Below, piece by piece: positions 16,729 through 24,808 of a DNA stretch of 34,455 nucleotides (within the stretch, counting starts at the first letter, position 1; the number at the start of each line of letters is the position of its first letter). The translations under genes and the position numbers were made by a program. The notes below the pieces were generated by a model that saw nothing but the letters and a program-made list of their open reading frames with translations, was not told the origin of the DNA and ran no database searches. The stretch is from contig JAQVOJ010000021.1 in the NCBI GenBank assembly GCA_028702675.1, forward strand, positions 1-34,455, read 5' to 3'. Origin of the DNA: Bacteroidales bacterium. GTDB lineage: Bacteria; Bacteroidota; Bacteroidia; Bacteroidales; ML635J-15.

Positions 16729-17115
16729 ATGGCACAAGACACAGAAAAAAAAAGATATACAAAAGAAGAACTTGAAGAATTTAAGGAACTAATTTTAGAC
16801 AAGCTTGAGAATGCAAAAGCAGATTATGAATTGTATAAGAATGCCTTAAACCATTCTGACACAAACGATATTGCAGATACGTCTCCTACTTTTAAAGTTC
16901 TTGAAGAAGGTGCTGCTGTTTTATCGAAAGAAGAGGCAGGCCGCTTAGCTCAAAGGCAATTAAAGTTTATACAGCACTTACAAGCAGCTTTAGTAAGAAT
17001 AGAAAATGGAACTTATGGGATTTGTAGAGAAACAGGAAAACTCATATCTAAAGAACGTCTTCGTGCTGTACCACATGCTACACTAAGTATTGAAGCAAAG
17101 AATAATCAAAAATAG
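16729..17115 (+). CDS. DksA/TraR-family protein with reduced zinc ligands
   Basis: This 128-residue protein has an N-terminal helical hairpin (about 10-90, with IADTSPTFKVLEE and KFIQHLQAALVRIENGTYG) and a short C-terminal zinc-finger-like segment, YGICRETGKLISKERLRAVP. In canonical DksA/TraR proteins this holds C-x2-C and C-x2-C. Here only C99 remains, and the other three ligand positions are not cysteine, so zinc binding by the usual set is unlikely. DksA proteins enter the RNA polymerase secondary channel and modulate initiation, often with ppGpp. Whether this one does is inference. It is directly downstream of ileS and followed by a terminator. Confidence 0.85.
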   Translation: MAQDTEKKRYTKEELEEFKELILDKLENAKADYELYKNALNHSDTNDIADTSPTFKVLEEGAAVLSKEEAGRLAQRQLKFIQHLQAALVRIENGTYGICRETGKLISKERLRAVPHATLSIEAKNNQK

Positions 17116-17142
17116 ATTAGTAAAAAATATTTTATTATTTTG

Positions 17143-17166
17143 CCCAACAATTACTGTTGGGTTTTT
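17143..17166 (+). terminator. Intrinsic terminator after the DksA-like gene
   Basis: CCCAACA (17143-17149), loop ATTAC, TGTTGGG (17155-17161), then TTTTT. It lies 28 bases after the stop and only about 22 bases before the lspA start, so lspA expression must rely on read-through or on a promoter within the hairpin region. Confidence 0.85.
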
Positions 17167-17188
17167 ATATTTATAAAATTTTATATCA

Positions 17189-17800
17189 GTGAAGAAACAA
17201 TATATAGTTGCTGTCTTAGTAATATTATTGATACTAATAGCAGATCAAGCATTAAAAATATGGGTTAAAACAAATATGATGATAGGAGAACAAATTCCTA
17301 TTATCGGGAATTCTATTATGCTATATTTTATTGAGAATCCAGGAATGGCATTTGGGATGGAAATACCAGGTTTATTTGGCAAGCTTATTTTAAGCATTTT
17401 TAGATTAGTGGCAATCGTATTATTAAGTATATACCTACATAAAACAATTAAAAAGGGTGTAAGTTCATTTTTTGTTATTTGCATTGCAATGGTTATTGCC
17501 GGTGCTGCCGGAAACTTAATCGATAGTGCATTTTATGGTCTAATTTTTAGTGAAAGTACTAATCAAATTGCAACTCTATTTCCTCAAGAAGGTGGTTATG
17601 CTCAATTTATGCATGGACATGTTGTAGATATGTTTTATTGCCCCGTAATTGATACACATATACCCGAAAGCTGGCCATTTTGGGCAAGTAAACATATTAT
17701 TTTCTTCAGACCAGTGTTTAATATTGCCGATTCTGCAATTACTGTATCAGTAATTTTAATGATTATTTTTTATCGAAAAGTATTTCGAGACCAATTTTAA
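17189..17800 (+). CDS. lspA: Lipoprotein signal peptidase (signal peptidase II)
   Basis: This 203-residue inner-membrane aspartyl protease cleaves prolipoprotein signal peptides before the lipidated cysteine. It starts with GTG. Conserved elements are AD-x-ALK near residues 18-23, NPGMAFG (50-56), AGNLID with catalytic D112, and FNIADS with catalytic D181. An insertion of about 35 residues between the two aspartates makes it longer than the 164-residue E. coli enzyme. Four transmembrane helices are visible. Several lipoproteins in this window (8824, 26952, 30753) are likely substrates. It ends 6 bases from the convergent purN. Confidence 0.93.
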   Translation: MKKQYIVAVLVILLILIADQALKIWVKTNMMIGEQIPIIGNSIMLYFIENPGMAFGMEIPGLFGKLILSIFRLVAIVLLSIYLHKTIKKGVSSFFVICIAMVIAGAAGNLIDSAFYGLIFSESTNQIATLFPQEGGYAQFMHGHVVDMFYCPVIDTHIPESWPFWASKHIIFFRPVFNIADSAITVSVILMIIFYRKVFRDQF

Positions 17801-17806
17801 TAATTA

Positions 17807-18364
17807 TTATAAAAGTAAACTTTCAATTATTTGAGGATAATACTGATATTCTAACTCATGAATTTTTTTTGCTAAACTTTCGTATGTATCACTCTTATTT
17901 ATACTACATTTTTTCTGAAATATAATGCTTCCTTCATCATAAAGCTCGTTAACATAATGAATGGTAATACCGGACTCATTCTCCTTATTTTTAATTACCT
18001 CTTTATGAACATTATCTCCATACATACCTTTTCCTCCGTATTTTGGCAATAATGCAGGATGAATATTAATTATTCTATTCTCGAAAGCACTAATAATATC
18101 AAAAGGAATTAACCACAAAAAACCGGCTAAAACTATTAAATCAGGGTTACAATCTTGTAAAGATTTCAAAATTTTTCCCGACAAAAATTCATCACGATTA
18201 AAAATATATATCGGAATATTTAGCTTTTTGGCACGATTAATTACCAAAGCATGTTCATTATTTGTGAATACTCCACAAACTTTTATAGGTCTTTTTTCTA
18301 AATATTTGGCTATATTTTCCATGTTTGTGCCTGACCCAGAGGCAAATACGGCAATTTTCTTCAT
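17807..18364 (-). CDS. purN: Phosphoribosylglycinamide formyltransferase
   Basis: This 185-residue enzyme transfers a formyl group from 10-formyltetrahydrofolate to glycinamide ribonucleotide, the third step of purine synthesis. The phosphate-binding loop ASGSGTNMENI is at the N-terminus. The catalytic Asn and His are in INIHPALLPKYGG, and the catalytic Asp is in YDEGSIIFQ. It is read divergently from acpP and converges on lspA with a 6-base gap and no visible terminator. Confidence 0.95.
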   Translation of the reverse strand: MKKIAVFASGSGTNMENIAKYLEKRPIKVCGVFTNNEHALVINRAKKLNIPIYIFNRDEFLSGKILKSLQDCNPDLIVLAGFLWLIPFDIISAFENRIINIHPALLPKYGGKGMYGDNVHKEVIKNKENESGITIHYVNELYDEGSIIFQKKCSINKSDTYESLAKKIHELEYQYYPQIIESLLL

Positions 18365-18440
18365 AAGTATTCTATTTTATGTCTTTATCCTTAATATATT
18401 TCAATAAAATCTGTAAAAATGTGCATAGTTGATAAATTTA

Positions 18441-18474
18441 TTGATAAATCTTTGATTATGAATATGTATATTTG
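18441..18474 (+). promoter_or_regulatory. Promoter of the acpP-fabF-rnc operon
   Basis: TATATTTG (18467-18474) is a perfect -7 box. TTG at 18441-18443 lies 23 bases upstream, at the long end of the accepted spacing. Predicted start near 18478 with a leader of about 50 bases to the acpP ATG. Confidence 0.55.
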
Positions 18475-18528
18475 TTTCTTTGTAGGCTCAAAATAAATGA
18501 AAATAAGTTTAACTAAAAATTAAAAATT

Positions 18529-18765
18529 ATGTCAGACATTGCATCAAGAGTAAAAAGCATTATCGTAGATAAGCTTGGTGTTGATGAGGCTGAAGTTACT
18601 CCCGAAGCCAGTTTCACAAACGATTTAGGTGCAGACTCTCTCGACACTGTAGAGTTGATAATGGAATTCGAAAAAGAATTTGAACTTTCAATTCCGGACG
18701 AAGAAGCCGAAAAAATCGAAACAGTAGGGTTAGCTATCAAATACATCGAAGAAAACTCTAACTAA
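18529..18765 (+). CDS. acpP: Acyl carrier protein
   Basis: This 78-residue acidic protein has the phosphopantetheine attachment serine (S37) in [13 protein letters not shown]. It carries growing acyl chains in type II fatty acid synthesis. The four-helix pattern and the [17 protein letters not shown] segment are standard. It is 29 bases before fabF and is the first gene of the acpP-fabF-rnc group. Confidence 0.98.
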   Translation: MSDIASRVKSIIVDKLGVDEAEVTPEASFTNDLGADSLDTVELIMEFEKEFELSIPDEEAEKIETVGLAIKYIEENSN

Positions 18766-18794
18766 GCTTTTTATTAACTAGAATTAGTACGTCT

Positions 18795-20042
18795 ATGGAA
18801 CTAAAAAGAGTTGTTGTAACCGGAATTGGAGCCATTACACCACTAGGGCACAATGTACCCGATACATGGAAAGCGCTTATAAACGGAGAAAGTGGCTCTG
18901 ATTTGATTAGCCATTTCGACACTACTAATTTTAAAACAAAATTTGCATGCGAGATTAAAAATTATGATGCTGCAAACTATTTTGACCGCAAGGAATCCCG
19001 TAAAATGGACAGGTTTGCTCAATATGCTATGATTAGTGCCGAAGAAGCACTTAAAGATAGCAATATCGATCTTGAGAGCGTTGATCTACATAGAATGGGA
19101 GTTATCCTTGCTTCAGGAATTGGAGGAGTTGAAACATTATTAAATGAAATAAAGGGCTTTATTGAGGGTAATGGAATTCCTCGATTTAGCCCCTTCTTCA
19201 TTCCTAAAATTATTTGTGATATTGCTGCCGGACTTATATCAATGAAATACGGACTAAAAGGTCCTAATTATGCAACAGTTTCAGCTTGTGCTTCTAGTAC
19301 TAATGCAATAATAGATTCTGTTCAACTTATTCGTAATCAAAAAGCTGATATTATTATTGCCGGTGGTAGCGAAGCAGCTATTAACGAAGTAGGAATGGGT
19401 GGCTTTAATTCTATGCAAGCAATTTCTACTAAAAACGATGAATATAAAACAGCCTCTAGACCATTCTGTGCTACACGAGACGGCTTTGTAATGGGTGAAG
19501 GCTCGGCGGTTTTAATTCTTGAAGAATACGAACACGCAAAAGCTCGTGGAGCAAAAATCTATGCCGAAATAGTAGGAGTTGGTCTCTCAGCAGATGCCCA
19601 TCACTTAACTGCCCCACATCCCGAAGGAGAAGGAGCCTTTCATGTAATGAAAAATGCTCTTGATGACGCATATATGAACTCTAACGAAGTTGATTATATT
19701 AATGTTCACGGAACTGCAACACCTAGAGGAGACATCTCTGAATTATTGGCAATTAAAAAACTATTTGGAGAACATGCTTTCAAAATGAATATAAGCTCAT
19801 CTAAATCAATGACAGGGCACTTACTAGGTGCCGCAGGAGCTTTAGAAGCAATAGTATGCATTTTATCAATGAGAGACGAAATTGTTAGCCCAACAATTAA
19901 CCATCAAAAACAAGACCCCGAAATTGACGAAAGATTTAATCTTACTTTGAATAAATCCCAAAAACGAAAAATAAAAGTTGCTATGAATAATACTTTTGGG
20001 TTTGGAGGTCATAATACCACTTTAATATTTAAAAGTATATAA
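18795..20042 (+). CDS. fabF: 3-oxoacyl-[acyl-carrier-protein] synthase II
   Basis: This 415-residue condensing enzyme elongates fatty acyl-ACP with malonyl-ACP. The Cys-His-His triad is present: C165 in SACASSTNAI, H305 in NVHGTATPRGD and H342 in SMTGHLLGAAGA, with K337 nearby. Length and the C-terminal NNTFGFGGHNTTLIF are typical of FabF. It lies directly after acpP, its substrate carrier, and 5 bases before rnc. Confidence 0.97.
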   Translation: MELKRVVVTGIGAITPLGHNVPDTWKALINGESGSDLISHFDTTNFKTKFACEIKNYDAANYFDRKESRKMDRFAQYAMISAEEALKDSNIDLESVDLHRMGVILASGIGGVETLLNEIKGFIEGNGIPRFSPFFIPKIICDIAAGLISMKYGLKGPNYATVSACASSTNAIIDSVQLIRNQKADIIIAGGSEAAINEVGMGGFNSMQAISTKNDEYKTASRPFCATRDGFVMGEGSAVLILEEYEHAKARGAKIYAEIVGVGLSADAHHLTAPHPEGEGAFHVMKNALDDAYMNSNEVDYINVHGTATPRGDISELLAIKKLFGEHAFKMNISSSKSMTGHLLGAAGALEAIVCILSMRDEIVSPTINHQKQDPEIDERFNLTLNKSQKRKIKVAMNNTFGFGGHNTTLIFKSI

Positions 20043-20047
20043 ATTTC

Positions 20048-20782
20048 ATGTTAAACGGGTTTTCATTTCGTTATAGTTTTACAAAACACCGTTCTTATTT
20101 CTATCAATTAGTTTTATTACTTGGCTTTAAGCCCCACAATATTGACTTATACAAACTTGCATTTTGCCATAGTAGCTTATCTCTTACTGATAAAAATGGA
20201 AACCCATTAAATAACGAACGACTCGAATTTATTGGTGATGCCATTTTAGATGCAGTTATAGCTGATTTACTTTACATTCAATTCCCTAACGAAAACGAAG
20301 GTAGGCTTTCTTTAATGAGATCTAATCTTGTAAATAGAAAAAATCTTGATAAGCTTTCGCAAGAAACCGGAATTGCAGATTTTATAATCACAAAAATCGA
20401 TAATAACCACAACCAACATGTTGCAGGTAATGCTTTTGAAGCACTGATTGGAGCAATCTACTACGATAGAGGATTCTATAAATGTAAATACTTTATAAAT
20501 AAAATTATTGAAACCTATACTAAATGGGATAATATTAAAATGGTAGAAGAAGATTTTAAATCTCTTATCTTTCATTATACCCAAAAACTTAGATGGGAAC
20601 TAGTTTTTGAAACATACGAAGCGATAGAAGCGAATGAAAAACATTATCATTTTATTTCTGAAATTTCTATCAACAATCAATTTATAGCTCAAGGAAAAGC
20701 TTGGTCGAAAAAACAAGCTGAACAAAATGCTGCTCAAATTGCTATTAATACCCTTAAAAACAACAGAATGATTATTGATTGA
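20048..20782 (+). CDS. rnc: Ribonuclease III
   Basis: This 244-residue enzyme cleaves double-stranded RNA in rRNA and mRNA processing. The RIII signature NERLEFIGDAILD provides E57, E60 and D64. The second metal-site segment reads GNAFEALIGAIYYDRG, with E131 conserved, but the position equal to E. coli D114 appears as N128. A C-terminal double-stranded-RNA-binding domain follows (about 170-240, ending AQGKAWSKKQAEQNAAQIAI). It sits in the conserved acpP-fabF-rnc order. The first 25 residues are an N-terminal extension typical of longer RNase III proteins. Confidence 0.94.
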   Translation: MLNGFSFRYSFTKHRSYFYQLVLLLGFKPHNIDLYKLAFCHSSLSLTDKNGNPLNNERLEFIGDAILDAVIADLLYIQFPNENEGRLSLMRSNLVNRKNLDKLSQETGIADFIITKIDNNHNQHVAGNAFEALIGAIYYDRGFYKCKYFINKIIETYTKWDNIKMVEEDFKSLIFHYTQKLRWELVFETYEAIEANEKHYHFISEISINNQFIAQGKAWSKKQAEQNAAQIAINTLKNNRMIID

Positions 20783-20793
20783 TTGTTATTTTA

Positions 20794-20825
20794 TTGAAAA
20801 ACATTAGAATAATAATGTACTTTTG
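20794..20825 (+). promoter_or_regulatory. Promoter of the IPExxxVDY-family gene, predicted leaderless
   Basis: TTG (20794-20796), 21 intervening bases and TACTTTTG (20818-20825). The ATG at 20831 is 5 bases after the -7 box, so transcription should start within about 0-3 bases of the start codon. It gives this gene its own transcript downstream of the rnc stop at 20782. Confidence 0.6.
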
Positions 20826-20830
20826 CATAT

Positions 20831-21250
20831 ATGACACGTAAAATTCTAAAATTCACTCCTGAATTCGATTTCAATCTAATTGCTATTGCTAGCCCCGAAA
20901 ATATTTACAGACTAGCATTCATTATTAATAATACTACTGGCTTGAGTTTTGAAGCTGATCAAGCTTTAACTATCTGGCACCCTAAACTTACCGAACCTCA
21001 AAAATTTACTGTTTTTGTGTGTAACGAAGAAGAAAGCTTTATCACTCTAAGATTAATTTCTAATAAATGTGAAAATGGTCTTTTAATAGAAGAACTTAAA
21101 AATATAGATTATTTGATTCATCTTACCGGAGAAATTAATGAAACTTTTTTAAAAAGCTTTTTTAAGAAATTAAAACAATCTCCAGAAATACAAGCCGTTT
21201 ATAATATTGAACCAAATACACTCGTTTCAAAGCAAAAATTAGTGTTTTAA
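20831..21250 (+). CDS. IPExxxVDY-family protein (function unknown)
   Basis: This is a 139-residue cytoplasmic protein without signal peptide or membrane segment. The segment LIEELKNIDYLIHL matches the pattern for which the Bacteroidota IPExxxVDY family is named, with Leu-Ile in place of Ile-Pro. Family members commonly follow acpP, fabF and rnc, as here, and pyruvate kinase often comes next. In this window a flippase gene takes that place. The family has no established role. The promoter immediately before the ATG suggests independent, leaderless expression. Confidence 0.65.
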   Translation: MTRKILKFTPEFDFNLIAIASPENIYRLAFIINNTTGLSFEADQALTIWHPKLTEPQKFTVFVCNEEESFITLRLISNKCENGLLIEELKNIDYLIHLTGEINETFLKSFFKKLKQSPEIQAVYNIEPNTLVSKQKLVF

Positions 21251-21259
21251 TCTTTTAAT

Positions 21260-22759
21260 ATGGGCATAATTATTCGCCAAACAATAAAAGGTTCTATATA
21301 CTCCTATTTGGGTGCTATACTCGGATTTATTAACGTAGCTTTACTTATGCCCACAATTTTTTCAACTGAACAAATCGGGCTTACAAGTTTGTTAATATCT
21401 GTTTCTATTATCTTAGGACAATTAGGTAGCATGGGTTTCATTAATATTACTACAAGATTGTTCCCATATTTTAGAAATAAAGAAAACTCTCATAACGGAT
21501 TTTTATCAATAGCAATTCTTACCAGTTTGGCTGGTTTTATACTGTGTTTAGTAATATATTATTTATCTAAACCATACCTGATTAGTAATAATATTGAAAA
21601 ATCGCCTCTGTTTGCTCAATATGTTTATTTATTAGTTCCTTTGATATTCTTTACAATTTACTATCTTTTGTTGGATGCCTACAATAGAATGCTCTATAAT
21701 GCAAGTTTTGGCGTTTTTTTAAAAGATTTTTTACTTCGCATACTTAATCTTATCGGCATAGTACTTTTTTGGATGGGATATCTAGATTTCAAAGGGTTTA
21801 TTTACTATTATACACTAGCGTATGGGGTACCAACTATAGGATTAGGCGTATATTTACTCTGGAAAAAAGAGTTTTCATTAAAACTTCAGTTAAATTTTAT
21901 AACTCCTAAATTAAAATCTGACATGATAAGTGTTGGTTTATTTGGACTTATTTCGGGTTTTAGTGGAATTGTCGTAATTAATATCGACAGATACATGGTT
22001 AACCATTATCTCGATTTAAGTGCTACAGGAGTATATGCAACAGCATTTTATTTTGGTACTCTTATTTTGTTACCTGGACGATCATTAAGACGAATTGGTT
22101 CAAGTGTAATAACTCAAGCACTTAAAGACAACGACTTAGAAACAGTTAAACAAGTCTATTCCAAAAGTACAATTAATATGCTTATTGCTGCCATTGGATT
22201 GTTTTTACTAATTTGGGCAAACGAACATAATATATTTAAAATGCTACCTGAAGCTTTCTCAGACGGAAGACTTGTAATATTTTTTATCGGTGTGGCTCAT
22301 ATCTTAAACATGACAGCAGGTGTTAGTGGAGAAATTATTCAATTTTCAAAACACTATAGAAAACACGCTATAATAATGGGAGTGTTTATAACGCTTATTA
22401 TTATTACTAATATGTTATTAATTCCGATAATGGGAATTGTAGGAGCTGCAATAGCCTCAGCAATTTCATATCTTCTATATGATATTATGAGATTTGGATT
22501 TCTATTAAAGCATTACAAATTCCAACCTTATAGTTATAAGCACCTAATTATTCTGATTACCGGCATAGCTACATATGCTATCAGCTTAATTTTACCTGAA
22601 CTTAATAATTGGATTCTCGATACAATAATTCGCTCATCTTTAGTTTCAATAATTTTTGGTACAAGCCTGTATTTTATGAAAATTTCATCCGACATGAATA
22701 ACTCTATACTTGTAATTATTAAGAAACTTAAAAATATTGTAATCTCTAATAATAAATAG
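21260..22759 (+). CDS. Wzx-like polysaccharide flippase (MOP superfamily)
   Basis: This 499-residue protein is hydrophobic throughout, with about 14 transmembrane segments. The N-terminal IRQTIKGSIYSYLGAILGFIN and the positions of charged residues between helices (for instance RIGSSVITQAL, SGEIIQFSKHYRK) fit the polysaccharide-biosynthesis flippases that move lipid-linked sugars across the inner membrane. No glycosyltransferase genes flank it, so its substrate is unknown. It starts 9 bases after the preceding gene and probably shares its transcript. The peptidoglycan lipid II flippase is less likely, given the N-terminal sequence. Confidence 0.75.
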   Translation: MGIIIRQTIKGSIYSYLGAILGFINVALLMPTIFSTEQIGLTSLLISVSIILGQLGSMGFINITTRLFPYFRNKENSHNGFLSIAILTSLAGFILCLVIYYLSKPYLISNNIEKSPLFAQYVYLLVPLIFFTIYYLLLDAYNRMLYNASFGVFLKDFLLRILNLIGIVLFWMGYLDFKGFIYYYTLAYGVPTIGLGVYLLWKKEFSLKLQLNFITPKLKSDMISVGLFGLISGFSGIVVINIDRYMVNHYLDLSATGVYATAFYFGTLILLPGRSLRRIGSSVITQALKDNDLETVKQVYSKSTINMLIAAIGLFLLIWANEHNIFKMLPEAFSDGRLVIFFIGVAHILNMTAGVSGEIIQFSKHYRKHAIIMGVFITLIIITNMLLIPIMGIVGAAIASAISYLLYDIMRFGFLLKHYKFQPYSYKHLIILITGIATYAISLILPELNNWILDTIIRSSLVSIIFGTSLYFMKISSDMNNSILVIIKKLKNIVISNNK

Positions 22760-22892
22760 CATATTTACGATATAGGCTCACAATTACCCTGAATTATTTA
22801 GGTAATAAAATTTGTACAAGTTTTACTTATACAAACAAACTTCAATAAAAAATCAAAATTATGTATCTTTATGATTAATTTTACATACATAT

Positions 22893-24767
22893 ATGTTACC
22901 GGAATATGATATAATAGTAGTAGGAGCAGGACACGCAGGCTGTGAAGCAGCAGCAGCAGCAGCTAATTTGGGTTCAAAAACATTGCTAATAACAATGGAC
23001 ATGAATAAAATGGCCCAAATGTCGTGCAATCCTGCTATGGGAGGAGTTGCAAAAGGACAAATTGTTAAAGAAATTGATGCATTAGGTGGATATGCCGGAC
23101 TTGTAACTGATAAATCTTCGATACAGTTTAGAATGCTAAATAAATCAAAAGGACCTGCTATGTGGAGCCCACGTTCACAATGCGACCGTATGGTTTTTAG
23201 CAATACTTGGCGAGAATATCTTGAACAAATACATAATCTTGATTTCTTTCAAGATGTAGTAAGTGAACTTGTTTTTAATAATAAAAAGATTTGTGGTGTA
23301 AAAACTAAATGGGGAGTAAAGTTTAAGTGTAAGGCTGTTATTTTAACTAATGGAACATTTCTTAATGGTTTAATGCATGTAGGTAAAACTCAAATTTCTG
23401 GTGGCAGAAGTGCTGAAGAGGCCGTAGTTGGTATTACAGAACAGTTAGCTTCCTTAGGCTTTACATACGATAGAATGAAAACAGGCACACCGGTTAGAAT
23501 TGATGGTAGAACAGTTGACTTTAGCAAACTTGACGAACAAAAAGGAGATGATAACATAATTCCATTTTCATTCTTAAATGAATATAATAAAACTTATCTT
23601 CCACAAAAAAGTTGTTATATCTGTTTTACCAATAGCATTGTACATGAAAAACTCGAAGAAGGACTCACAAATTCACCATTATATGACGGCACTATTCAAA
23701 GTATTGGTCCCAGATATTGCCCAAGTATTGAAACAAAACTTGTAACATTTCCTGACAAAAATCTTCATCAACTTTTTCTAGAACCCGAAGGAGCAAACAC
23801 TCACGAATACTATCTTAACGGATTTTCATCATCATTACCGTGGGAAACACAGTTCATAGCATTAAAAGAAATTAAAGGGTTTGAAAATGCGCGAATTTTT
23901 CGACCTGGATATGCAATAGAATACGATTTCTTTCATCCTACACAATTAAAAGCAACATTAGAAACTAAAATAATAGAAAATTTATATTTCGCAGGACAAA
24001 TCAATGGCACTACAGGCTATGAAGAAGCAGGTGCTCAAGGAATAATGGCCGCAATAAATGCACATTTAAAATTACATGAAAAACCTGAATTTATATTAAA
24101 CAGAGATCAGGGATATATAGGTGTTTTAATCGATGATTTAATAACCAAAGGCGTTGATGAGCCTTATCGTATGTTTACTTCAAGAGCAGAATTTCGTATT
24201 TTATTACGTCAGGATAATGCTGATGTCAGGCTCACAGAACTTGGTTATCAACTTGGTCTTGTAAGCAATACAAGAATGAAAATTTTTGAACAAAAGCTTA
24301 AGGATAGAGACAATTTAGTTTCATTCACACAATCATTTAGCTGCAAACCTGAATATATTAACGAAAAATTAATTACTCTTAATACAAGTCCCCTATCGCA
24401 AAGAACAAAACTTTTTGGCATAATAACCAGACCTCAAGTTACACTTAAAGACTTACTTGATGTAATTCCTCAATTAAATGAATTAATAAATAGTTTTAAA
24501 CGAAAAGAAGAGATACTTGATGCAGCCGAAATACTCATAAAATATTCAGGATATATTGATAGAGAAAAATTACTTGCAGAAAAAATGAAACGCTTAGAAG
24601 AAATTGATATAAAGAATAAGTTTAACTATGAAGAAATACTTTCATTATCGACTGAAGCACGCCAAAAACTTAAAAAGATAAATCCAGGAACACTCGGTCA
24701 AGCCTCCAGAATAAGCGGAGTTTCGCCTTCTGATATTAGCGTTTTATTAATAAGATTAGGCAGATAA
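22893..24767 (+). CDS. mnmG: tRNA uridine-5-carboxymethylaminomethyl modification enzyme MnmG (GidA)
   Basis: This 624-residue flavoprotein, with MnmE, installs carboxymethylaminomethyl groups on the wobble uridine of certain tRNAs. The FAD-binding VVGAGHAGCEAA motif is near the N-terminus. Signature segments CNPAMGGVAKGQIVKE, KTGTPVRIDGRTVD and NGTTGYEEAGAQG are present. The C-terminal helical domain ends GTLGQASRISGVSPSDISVLLI. The start is the ATG at 22893 with no upstream alternative. In many bacteria gidA lies near the replication origin, which is relevant here because a parS-like site follows 7 bases after its stop. Confidence 0.97.
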   Translation: MLPEYDIIVVGAGHAGCEAAAAAANLGSKTLLITMDMNKMAQMSCNPAMGGVAKGQIVKEIDALGGYAGLVTDKSSIQFRMLNKSKGPAMWSPRSQCDRMVFSNTWREYLEQIHNLDFFQDVVSELVFNNKKICGVKTKWGVKFKCKAVILTNGTFLNGLMHVGKTQISGGRSAEEAVVGITEQLASLGFTYDRMKTGTPVRIDGRTVDFSKLDEQKGDDNIIPFSFLNEYNKTYLPQKSCYICFTNSIVHEKLEEGLTNSPLYDGTIQSIGPRYCPSIETKLVTFPDKNLHQLFLEPEGANTHEYYLNGFSSSLPWETQFIALKEIKGFENARIFRPGYAIEYDFFHPTQLKATLETKIIENLYFAGQINGTTGYEEAGAQGIMAAINAHLKLHEKPEFILNRDQGYIGVLIDDLITKGVDEPYRMFTSRAEFRILLRQDNADVRLTELGYQLGLVSNTRMKIFEQKLKDRDNLVSFTQSFSCKPEYINEKLITLNTSPLSQRTKLFGIITRPQVTLKDLLDVIPQLNELINSFKRKEEILDAAEILIKYSGYIDREKLLAEKMKRLEEIDIKNKFNYEEILSLSTEARQKLKKINPGTLGQASRISGVSPSDISVLLIRLGR

Positions 24768-24773
24768 AATAAT

Positions 24774-24789
24774 AGTTCCACGTGAAACA
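24774..24789. promoter_or_regulatory. parS-like ParB binding site 1
   Basis: AGTTCCACGTGAAACA matches the chromosomal parS consensus TGTTCCACGTGAAACA at 15 of 16 positions. Only the first base differs. It is in the mnmG-ade intergenic gap, 7 bases after the mnmG stop. ParB/Spo0J proteins bind such sites to organise origin segregation. Confidence 0.75.
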
Positions 24790-24808
24790 ACAATAAACTT
24801 TATATACT

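Noticed and set aside
22864-22871. TATCTTTA upstream of mnmG as a promoter
   Set aside because: It is one base off the -7 consensus and has no -33 element at a suitable distance.
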